From Pseudoalteromonas rubra (lineage in GTDB: Bacteria; Pseudomonadota; Gammaproteobacteria; Enterobacterales; Alteromonadaceae), in NCBI RefSeq assembly GCF_005886805.2, contig NZ_CP045429.1:2202501-2266500 (forward strand): a stretch of DNA of 64,000 bases, in the 5' to 3' direction. Below the pieces are notes generated by a model. It ran no database searches. It saw nothing but the letters and a program-made list of their open reading frames with translations, and had not been told where the DNA came from. A program made the position numbers and the translations under genes. Position 1 is the first letter of the stretch. Each line of letters begins with the position of its first letter. Positions 28,407 to 34,819 of the stretch are shown piece by piece.

Positions 28407-28428
28407 ACGCATCGCTTTCTCGATGCGT
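28407..28428 (+). terminator. Hairpin after the PAS/MCP gene
   Basis: ACGCATCG (28407-28414), loop CTTTCT, CGATGCGT (28421-28428), followed by CGAGAACTTTCTTT. Perfect 8-bp stem with a loose T-rich tail. Confidence 0.5.
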
Positions 28429-28481
28429 CGAGAACTTTCTTTAATGGGAGATTCATCCTAAAGATTTTATTTGTCGTATAA

Positions 28482-29246
28482 ATGCTTATACAGCCGGGTC
28501 AGTTTTTACAGAGTTGGATAAACATGCAGGCTCTTTACTCCTTTACTTTGGTTTTATTCTTGTTGTTCCCTATGAAGATAGCGAGTCAGGGGGCATCATC
28601 TTTTCAATTGGGAAATCTCAGGGTCGTGACTGAAGATCTGCCGCCCTACCAGATGTCCGGTAAAAATGGTCAAATTGAGGGAGTTGCAGCTGAAAAAGTA
28701 AATAGAGTATTGGCTGCCTTAGAGATCACATCGAACATTGAAGTAATGCCCTGGGCCAGGGCTTATAAAACTGCGCTCAATGAGCCTGGCACGCTCATTT
28801 TCTCGATCGTACGTACGCCAGCCAGAGAGCATCTCTTTCACTGGCTGGGTGTGCTGATGAGCACTAAAACTTATCTTATTTCATTACGAGAGCGAACTGA
28901 TATTCAAGTTGAGACGTTGTCAGATCTGCTTGACTACAAAGTAGGCGTAAAGCGTGACGATGTTGTTTATCAGTTTCTGTCTGGTAAGAATATGTTAGAC
29001 ACTATCGTTGTGTTGCCCGAGACCTTTGTGACCGTGAAAATGTTGCTGCGGGGCAGGGCCGACATAATTGCGGCGTCTCCGATACACCTTGACTACATGT
29101 GTGAGCAAATTGGATGTAAACGAGATGATTTTAATTTTTTGTTCGAACTCGATGAACTTAGTAATGACTTTTATCTTGCTGCTAATAAGTTAACTCCCCC
29201 AGATACTATTCTCTTGTTAAAGCAAAAGCTCGCAGAATTAGAGTGA
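28482..29246 (+). CDS. Solute-binding protein family 3 (amino-acid-binding type)
   Basis: 254 residues at most. A signal peptide is visible from the internal ATG at 28524 (MQALYSFTLVLFLLFPMKIASQG), which may be the true start. The mature part has LRVVTEDLPPYQMSGKNGQIEGVAAEKVNRVL and MPWARAYKTALNEPGTLIFSIVRTPARE, typical of the small periplasmic SBP_bac_3 proteins found in Alteromonadales and Vibrio without a transporter. The second lobe has KVGVKRDDVVYQFL and LRGRADIIAASPIHLDYM. No permease or ATPase genes are near, so it may serve sensing rather than uptake. Confidence 0.8.
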   Translation: MLIQPGQFLQSWINMQALYSFTLVLFLLFPMKIASQGASSFQLGNLRVVTEDLPPYQMSGKNGQIEGVAAEKVNRVLAALEITSNIEVMPWARAYKTALNEPGTLIFSIVRTPAREHLFHWLGVLMSTKTYLISLRERTDIQVETLSDLLDYKVGVKRDDVVYQFLSGKNMLDTIVVLPETFVTVKMLLRGRADIIAASPIHLDYMCEQIGCKRDDFNFLFELDELSNDFYLAANKLTPPDTILLLKQKLAELE

Positions 29247-29678
29247 GTAATAAGGTCAGGGCGACAAATAAAAGCCACGTTACACTTCTCATCCACTCGC
29301 CAATTCACGTTATTTTTGGCTGTCCGCTATTCGGCCACTGCATTTGGAAAATTATAGTGATGTATTTTTCCGAAAAAGGCCTTCGGTATTGCGAGCGCTA
29401 CACGAATTGAGCGAAGAGTCTGTTCATCTAATAAGCCTCTTGCACACAACCATTGATGCGTAATGGGTACCAAGTGAGGTTACAAACTAAGGATCATGTT
29501 GCTGCACTGGTACAATGTAGTGAATAAACATGAGGTATCGATATCAATGCGTTCAGATCTTAAATATGACGCTTACATTAAATATTTCTGCATTTGATAT
29601 TTGTGATTGCTTTTTGAACAAAATAGCAACACACTGATTGTCACCAATATTGGTGCAATCATGTAAAGGAGAATAACA
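29247..29678. other. Non-coding region upstream of the small precursor gene
   Basis: 432 bases without a convincing gene on either strand. It is AT-rich towards the right and ends in a palindrome and a good ribosome site for the 55-codon gene at 29679. Confidence 0.5.
29637..29659. promoter_or_regulatory. Near-perfect palindrome before the small precursor gene
   Basis: The core CACCAATATTGGTG (29642-29655) is a perfect 14-bp palindrome; ATTG to its left (29637-29640) and CAAT to its right (29656-29659) extend it with one unpaired T. It lies 19 bases before the start codon at 29679, just upstream of AAAGGAG. It may be an operator or a hairpin in the 5' leader controlling translation. Confidence 0.5.
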
Positions 29679-29846
29679 ATGACATTGGTACTCAACAAGA
29701 AGAAGGTAAAAAACCTGTCTGAGCAGGCGGTCCTGGCAAATGGTAAAACTCGTCAGATCGGTGGCGGAATATCTGCCATGGGATGTGGTCCTATCTCAGA
29801 TCCAAACTACTCTTGCCCTGTCTCTATTAACGGCTACTCGTGCTAA
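29679..29846 (+). CDS. Putative RiPP precursor peptide (class I lanthipeptide-like leader)
   Basis: A 55-codon gene with AAAGGAG 6 bases before the ATG. Residues 1-30 look like a leader: MTLVLNKKKVKNLSEQ, then ANGKTRQIGGG ending in a Gly-Gly type site (Gly28-Gly30). The rest, 25 residues, is Ser/Cys/Gly-rich: Cys36, Cys46 and Cys55, with Ser32, Ser40, Ser45, Ser49 and Ser54, ending NGYSC. The LNKKKxKxLS-(n)-IGGG layout is what I know from precursor families annotated as class I lanthipeptides in Bacteroidota and Pseudoalteromonas. No LanB, LanC or peptidase-transporter gene is in the window, so any modification would be in trans. Bacteriocin-like function is only a guess. Confidence 0.72.
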   Translation: MTLVLNKKKVKNLSEQAVLANGKTRQIGGGISAMGCGPISDPNYSCPVSINGYSC

Positions 29847-30170
29847 TTAAGGGCAACTCTAAGGGGTAGGTCTTATGGCCTGGCCCTTTACTGATCACAC
29901 TAACTTAAATTGATCTCATTTCACAAGAACCCGATCAGATTGTTTCACTTTATTATCCTTGAAGGTTTTGCCAGAGATACGTTATCGCTGATAAAGCGAA
30001 CATAGCTTTTGTACAATTCCATCGCTTCTTATCTGTTTTGCTTCGCACGAATCATTTTGAGACTGAGTTTGCTTTTATGCGGGATGCATCTCATTGTTAA
30101 ATGTAAATGGACTCCTTTAAGCAGCCCAGAGAACGAGTCCCTTGCCATAACATAAATTGGAGAGGTCTAA
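29847..30170. other. Non-coding region between precursor and MerB-like genes
   Basis: 324 bases. A loose hairpin follows the precursor stop: AAGGGC (about 29849-29854) with GCCCTT downstream (near 29887-29892), possibly an attenuator or terminator. GGAGAGG just before 30171 is the ribosome site of the next gene. No other gene seen. Confidence 0.4.
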
Positions 30171-30854
30171 GTGAGATTAAACAATTCCAGCCTTCACTAT
30201 TACATAATGAAGCACATAATAGACAAGGGAAATGCTCCTAAAGTTGCTGAGATGGCAGGAGTCTTTAAAGTTGCTACAGATGAGATGATCACTGCGCTGA
30301 AAGCACTTCAGGATTATCATGGGGTTGTGTTGCATCCCGAATCTTCAGAGGTATGGGTAATGCACCCGTTCTCATGCGCACCAACAAACTTCTGGATCGA
30401 GTCTGATGGTGGCAGTTGGTGGGGAAATTGTGCCTGGTGTGCACTCGGTGCTGCGGCTTTACTTGACAAGGATTTGACGATCACAACTAATTTAGGTGCA
30501 GAATCCAGGCAAGTCACGATTGAAATCAGGGCTGGCAAAGTGATGAATGAGAACTTATTCATCCATTTTCCGATTCCTATGATTGAAGCCTGGGACAATG
30601 TTATTTATACATGCAGTACCATGCTTGTGTTTGAGTCTGAGTCCGACATTGAGAGCTGGTGTGAGCGTCACTGCATGGAAAAGGGCGACGTACAACCAAT
30701 CAACAAGGTGTGGGAATTTTCTAAAGTTTGGTATGGAAACCACTTAAGTCCCAACTGGATGAAGTGGTCTGTCGATGAAGCAAAAGAGATCTTTGCACGG
30801 TTCAACCTGGTCAATCTGGTTTGGGATATGCCGTCAAACAACAGTCGGTTCTGA
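30171..30854 (+). CDS. Alkylmercury lyase (MerB)-like protein with altered catalytic triad
   Basis: 227 residues from a GTG with GGAGAGG upstream. The N-terminal winged-helix-like part (PKVAEMAGVFKVATDEMITALKAL) and the core (HPFSCAPTNFWI, NCAWCALGAAALL, VIYTCSTMLVFESESDIESW) match organomercurial lyase MerB. MerB uses Cys96, Asp99 and Cys159. Cys90 and Cys148 correspond to the two Cys, but the Asp position is Gly93 (WCALG instead of WCALD). No merR, merT, merP or merA is near, so a role in mercury resistance is doubtful. It follows the RiPP-like precursor on the same strand. Confidence 0.72.
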   Translation: MRLNNSSLHYYIMKHIIDKGNAPKVAEMAGVFKVATDEMITALKALQDYHGVVLHPESSEVWVMHPFSCAPTNFWIESDGGSWWGNCAWCALGAAALLDKDLTITTNLGAESRQVTIEIRAGKVMNENLFIHFPIPMIEAWDNVIYTCSTMLVFESESDIESWCERHCMEKGDVQPINKVWEFSKVWYGNHLSPNWMKWSVDEAKEIFARFNLVNLVWDMPSNNSRF

Positions 30855-31292
30855 GGAGCGCAGGGTTGTGGCGGGGGATGCACTCACAGGGTTTACAAAT
30901 CTATGAGAAACTAGACATGTAAACGTGACAACAGTTTTGAATATTAGAAGTGTACCGAGTAAATGTTTAGTTCCTCTTCATTGATGATGGCGCATTAACT
31001 CTAATATTCGAAGGTCTCTCTGGCCAAAGTTCGATAAGGCTTTCAGAAAAAATACAATAACTCTGTCGATCTGCTTAGCTTTAATCTGGTAACAGCATTA
31101 ATGAACATGTACTAGGCATGAATAAATGTCGGGGAAGTACACCAATTTTGTAGTGAGAACCATGTATTTGTGGTGTCGGGTAATTGATTGTAAGTAACTG
31201 TAACTTATTCTTTTTTAATTCGTTATAAGTGCTAATATTCGCTTGCTTTCGGATGGCAACTCAACAATTAAATACTAGAAAGGAAAATCAGT
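30855..31292. other. Non-coding region
   Basis: 438 AT-rich bases between the MerB-like gene and the Cys-rich repeat protein. A ribosome site (AAAGGAAAA) lies just before 31293. No convincing gene or strong hairpin was seen. Confidence 0.4.
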
Positions 31293-31922
31293 ATGAAAAA
31301 CAAACTAAAACAATTAATAAAGTTAACATCACTTATTGCATGCAGCTCTGCAGCCACGGTCTATGCTCAGGACAGTTCACCTATGTCCTGCTATTGGCAA
31401 GTCGAGAAACAAAATGAAGTTGGTATCTGGGAAAATCAAATGTGTACAAATCCGGTAAATGCAAATTTACCGGATGTATTGGTCGCTAACAAAGTAAATG
31501 TTCCGAGCTACGGCATTTGCAGCATAAATTGGCTAGATGGGTATCGGACCGAGCTTAAAGGTACAGTTAAAGTTGAAGGAAATAAGGCTAATTGTGGAGG
31601 ACATGTTGTGTCTTTTGAGCCGGCGCCAGATACACGCATCGTCGATGGGCTGGAGGAAAAGCGCCTGGATTGTCGCTGGATTAATGAGAGTGGTAACGCT
31701 CATAAACTAATGTGTGACGATATTGAAGGGCGCACATTAAATATGCCCATTGCGACTAAAAACCAAGCTGCCGGATCTTCAGCGTGTATAATGGGCTTTA
31801 ACGACTTTACACTCAACTATTTCGCTGGTGGAGTTGCTGTTGTCGATGATAAGCCCACTCAGAACGCCTGTGACGTTGGTCCTGTTTATTTTAGAGCTTA
31901 CCCCGCTAAGCGTGTATGGTAG
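31293..31922 (+). CDS. Secreted Cys-rich repeat protein, probably cut short by a frameshift
   Basis: 209 residues with a signal peptide (LTSLIACSSAATVYAQ). The mature protein has tandem units of about 85-90 residues: unit 1 starts SPMSCYWQVEKQ, unit 2 starts IVDGLEEKRLDCRW. Each has paired Cys, an NxPI/V strand, a C-x-(I/M)-x-F/W segment and a closing Y-F-R motif (VYFRAYPAKR). Its frame ends at TAG just as a third unit begins in another frame (next entry). I do not know the family. Similar Cys-rich repeats are probably stabilised by disulfides outside the cell. Confidence 0.65.
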   Translation: MKNKLKQLIKLTSLIACSSAATVYAQDSSPMSCYWQVEKQNEVGIWENQMCTNPVNANLPDVLVANKVNVPSYGICSINWLDGYRTELKGTVKVEGNKANCGGHVVSFEPAPDTRIVDGLEEKRLDCRWINESGNAHKLMCDDIEGRTLNMPIATKNQAAGSSACIMGFNDFTLNYFAGGVAVVDDKPTQNACDVGPVYFRAYPAKRVW

Positions 31923-32158
31923 ACGGATTTGAAGAAACCTTATTGCAATGCGCGTGGCGAGATGCAGATGCCGGTGCTCGCACTAAGTCTTGCTCTAATG
32001 TGGGTGCACCAAATAAAGAAGTGACTGTTGCGATTGAAATAAACGGCAAACAGCATTCTTTAATTGATGCGGTAAATAATCAATTATCAGATGGGGAAGT
32101 CGTCGAAGACAACACCCTTAACCCGATTTATCCGGCACTTTACTTTAGAAAATATTAA
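31916..32158 (+). pseudogene. Third repeat of the split Cys-rich protein (frameshifted remainder)
   Basis: 80 codons starting MVDGFEETLLQCAW, which lines up with the second unit of the preceding gene (IVDGLEEKRLDCRW). It ends PALYFRKY, matching the unit-end VYFRAYP. It has no signal peptide and overlaps the first frame by ATGGTAG (31916-31922). Removing one GT from CGTGTATGGTAGAC near 31909-31922 would join both frames into one three-unit protein of about 288 residues. So it is either a fresh frameshift mutation, a sequencing error, or a programmed shift. Confidence 0.6.
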
Positions 32159-32706
32159 AGCGAAATGAATAATGTGACTCGAATAGCCAAAGATAACGTT
32201 CTGGAGATTGAAATCGGGTTGTTTAAGTCACTCGACAATACGCTTACTTAACAGCCCGGAGCTTTATCTGGGCTCTATATCCATATAACCCCTCCGAACA
32301 CGCGTTCTGACATGCCACTTTCAACATACTTTATATCAGCTGGATGTATTGCTCTGCAGGTTACATTTTCTTTAAATGATAATGTACTGCGTTTCTACCT
32401 TTGCTTTGGTTTAATTTTCCCAGCTCGTCCGGCTAATGGCGATGAAAGTTACATTAGCCAGATTGCATAAAAATCGTGCTTCTCTATAGTGGTTCGCTTC
32501 TATGCATTTGGTTTTTCTTGCGTTGGTTTTCTGAAAACTTCCTTTAAAAACAACAGGGTGGAAGCCGTGATAAAAATAGAATGATTTAAAAATGTAATGT
32601 TATATTATAACATTTCCGTTGTGTGTTAGATGTTCGAAATATAATTATATGACAGTGGTAAGGCAGTTATGTGACTGCTGAGAACGATTTAAAAAACGAG
32701 TGCCTG
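32159..32706. other. Non-coding region upstream of the alkaline phosphatase
   Basis: 548 bases. A hairpin AGCCCGGA/TCTGGGCT near 32252-32273 (one G-T pair) may end the preceding transcript. The segment before 32700 is very AT-rich and probably holds the phosphatase promoter; I could not make out a confident PhoB box. A 28-codon frame at 32165 is too weak to call. Confidence 0.4.
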
Positions 32707-34257
32707 ATGATGCATACTCTCTTGAGAACAACCCTTGTTACATCTGTAATATTTGCGACTTCTTGTGTTAATCACACCGAGTCTGATCCTAAAACGACAA
32801 AAACCGCAACACCCAAAAATATCATTTTAATGATATCTGATGGTAACGGATTCAATGGCTGGTTGGCCACTGACTATTATCAGGGTCTGGCTGGTAAGCA
32901 AACTTATCAGGTGACGCGCCCGGATGGCACTGCACCATTGGTCTTCGGGCTTGCTCACAATGCGCTAAACCTAATTGATGCGCAGGGATTGCCACTGCCA
33001 AAAGGGACAGACGTTGCAAAGGCTGCTGGGGCTGTTACGCAGGGGTATGACCCGACAACTCGCTGGACGCGTTTTGAAAATGCCATGATCAATGATTATA
33101 CCGCTTCCGGTAGCTATACCTCCTATACTGACAGTGCCGCCGCGGGTACGGCGCTGATGAGTGGCCGAAAAACCTCTGTTGGCCGCATCAATATGGACTG
33201 GAGCAACAGCGAGCGATTCGAAACCATAGCTCAACTAGCCATGAAAGAGGGCCTGTCCGCAGGGACGGTAACCTCCGTAATGATATCTCATGCGACACCC
33301 GCAGCCGCGATAGCGCACAATAGCTCGCGCAACAATTACGCCGATATATTCAATGAAATGCTGGCATCTGAACTGTCTGTCATTATGGGCGCCGGTCATC
33401 TGACAGCACCCGCTGAAGAGAAAGAGTATAAATATGTTGGTGGGGAGCAAACTTATAAGTCACTTGGTAACAAAAATGGTCGCGACGGTGTGTCCTATAT
33501 TGATTCAGTCGCCGATTTTAAAGCGCTGGCTCAGGGGAATAATATCCCTCAACGTGTGATTGGTATTGCTCAGTCGGGTTCTACATTGCAGGCAGGAAGG
33601 GCTGCGTTACCTGATGACAATACGCCATCAGGGATGGCGTACAACACCAATGTGCCAGATTTAGCGACCATGAGTCTGGGAGCACTTAATGTACTTGAGC
33701 AAGATCCTGATGGCTTTTTTGTTATGATTGAAGGTGGCGCAGTAGACTGGATGGGTCATGCCAACAATATGCCCAGGTTCATAGAAGAGCAGATTGACTT
33801 TAATAAGGCGGTCGATGCCGTTATTCACTGGGTAGAAACACACTCAAGCTGGGATGAAACGCTGCTGATCATTACTTCAGATCATGAGTGTGGCGGGATC
33901 TGGGGAGAAGGAACCTGGACAAATAGTGTAGGTGGCTTTGTCGCAGAAGACAGAAGTAAAGCATCGCTGGAAACAGCACGTTTTCACCCTGAAGAAGATA
34001 AGTTTAATGCATTTCTCGCTGTTCAGAATCGCGGAAAAGGCAAAATTCCTGGGTATCAGTGGGCTTCACGCAATCACACCAATGAATTGGTACCTTTATG
34101 GGCGATAGGCGCTGGCAGCCAGCGTTTTAATGAGTTTACACGCACAGATTTAAAAGCAGCGGAGCTGTGGGGTGAGCACTATAAGTGGGACGGTAACTAC
34201 GTTGATAACATAGTTGTGTTTGAAGTGATGGAAGCTGCGCTACTACGCAAGCCATAA
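32707..34257 (+). CDS. PhoA-family alkaline phosphatase, probable lipoprotein
   Basis: 516 residues from the ATG at 32707; the frame runs up to a GTG at 32671. The N-terminus (TTLVTSVIFATSC) ends in a lipobox-like Cys20. Active-site blocks of alkaline phosphatase: ILMISDGNGFNGW (metal Asp), YTDSAAAGTALMSGRKT (nucleophile Ser after Asp), MIEGGAVDWMGHANN, TSDHECGGIWG and NHTNELVPLWAIG (metal ligands). It releases phosphate from phosphomonoesters in the periplasm or at the cell surface. It is convergent with the fur-side cargo region. Confidence 0.93.
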   Translation: MMHTLLRTTLVTSVIFATSCVNHTESDPKTTKTATPKNIILMISDGNGFNGWLATDYYQGLAGKQTYQVTRPDGTAPLVFGLAHNALNLIDAQGLPLPKGTDVAKAAGAVTQGYDPTTRWTRFENAMINDYTASGSYTSYTDSAAAGTALMSGRKTSVGRINMDWSNSERFETIAQLAMKEGLSAGTVTSVMISHATPAAAIAHNSSRNNYADIFNEMLASELSVIMGAGHLTAPAEEKEYKYVGGEQTYKSLGNKNGRDGVSYIDSVADFKALAQGNNIPQRVIGIAQSGSTLQAGRAALPDDNTPSGMAYNTNVPDLATMSLGALNVLEQDPDGFFVMIEGGAVDWMGHANNMPRFIEEQIDFNKAVDAVIHWVETHSSWDETLLIITSDHECGGIWGEGTWTNSVGGFVAEDRSKASLETARFHPEEDKFNAFLAVQNRGKGKIPGYQWASRNHTNELVPLWAIGAGSQRFNEFTRTDLKAAELWGEHYKWDGNYVDNIVVFEVMEAALLRKP

Positions 34258-34282
34258 TTTATATTAGAGTTTCAAAGAAAAA

Positions 34283-34298
34283 GCCGACACCTGTCGGC
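34283..34298. terminator. Terminator hairpin, diverged copy of the fur terminator
   Basis: GCCGACA (34283-34289), CC, TGTCGGC (34292-34298), with A-rich sequence on its left (T-run for the minus strand). It closely resembles the fur terminator at 37035-37054, including the following CGGCCTATT and the downstream TTTATTAGTTA. It serves the phosphatase gene from the other side. Confidence 0.7.
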
Positions 34299-34334
34299 CT
34301 ATTCGATTAAAAAACAACTTTATTAGTTAGCGCA

Positions 34335-34410
34335 TTATTCAATATTTTTACACGCATCTTCGTTGTTGTCCTTACTACGCAAGTAAAGAGAATAGTTGGT
34401 TAGCCAGTTT
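34335..34410 (-). pseudogene. Decayed second copy of the fur 3' end
   Basis: Read on the minus strand this stretch gives LTNYSLYLRSKDNNEDACKN-IE and a stop (34335-34337). The C-terminus of the intact Fur at 37074 reads LTNHSLYLYGECNDEEACKN. The resemblance covers about 20 codons and goes on past the stop into TTATTAGTTA and the terminator. Upstream of LTN the likeness fades. It is therefore a truncated, drifting copy of the end of a fur gene with its terminator, about 2.7 kb from the intact one. Confidence 0.75.
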
Positions 34411-34477
34411 AAAGCGGAGTGAGCATTTAATAGAGAGACTAACCAAAATTTAAGGTACCACGCGCGAAATTTATATT

Positions 34478-34819
34478 TTAGTTTAATGATGGCATCAATC
34501 TAAGTTTTTCCGCAGCCACATTGTAGTTACTCACATGACAGTCATAACCCACGGGATAACTTAGACTGATTGGGTTGTTCGTTGCATAAGCTGTTAGTAG
34601 TACTGACAACATACCGTTAACCTCTGGCCGGCTCATTTCTCCAATATAGCGCCATGTCGCAACCCCTGCGTTATTTACTTGAGTTTTAGCTAACAATTTA
34701 CCATTATTTTCAATTTGAATGTTTTCAACATATAGATTACTACATTCTATGGCTTGAACCGACATGGCTTGAACAGAAAATAGTAAAGAAAGTGCGTATA
34801 TACGAGGTTTTATTGTCAT
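34478..34819 (-). CDS. Small secreted protein, similar in layout to the 59.9-kb protein
   Basis: 113 residues with a signal peptide (YALSLLFSVQAMSVQA). The mature part has two Cys (IECSNLY and YDCHVSNY) and the segment MLSVLLTAYATNNPISLSYPVGYDCHV. This resembles YSLALMAAASNKSMSFFYD...CYI of the secreted protein at 59880, so both may belong to one small periplasmic or exported family. No function is known to me. It overlaps the upstream beta-helix gene by 4 bases and shares its AT-rich composition. Confidence 0.65.
   Translation of the reverse strand: MTIKPRIYALSLLFSVQAMSVQAIECSNLYVENIQIENNGKLLAKTQVNNAGVATWRYIGEMSRPEVNGMLSVLLTAYATNNPISLSYPVGYDCHVSNYNVAAEKLRLMPSLN

Noticed and set aside
29679..30854. 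Idea that the MerB-like gene and the precursor form a proven biosynthetic pair
   Set aside because: They are 324 bases apart with a possible hairpin between them; proximity alone does not establish a pair, so it is kept only as a question.
32165..32251. 28-codon frame (MNNVTRIAKDNVLEIEIG...) after the split repeat protein
   Set aside because: Very short, weak ribosome site, no recognisable feature.
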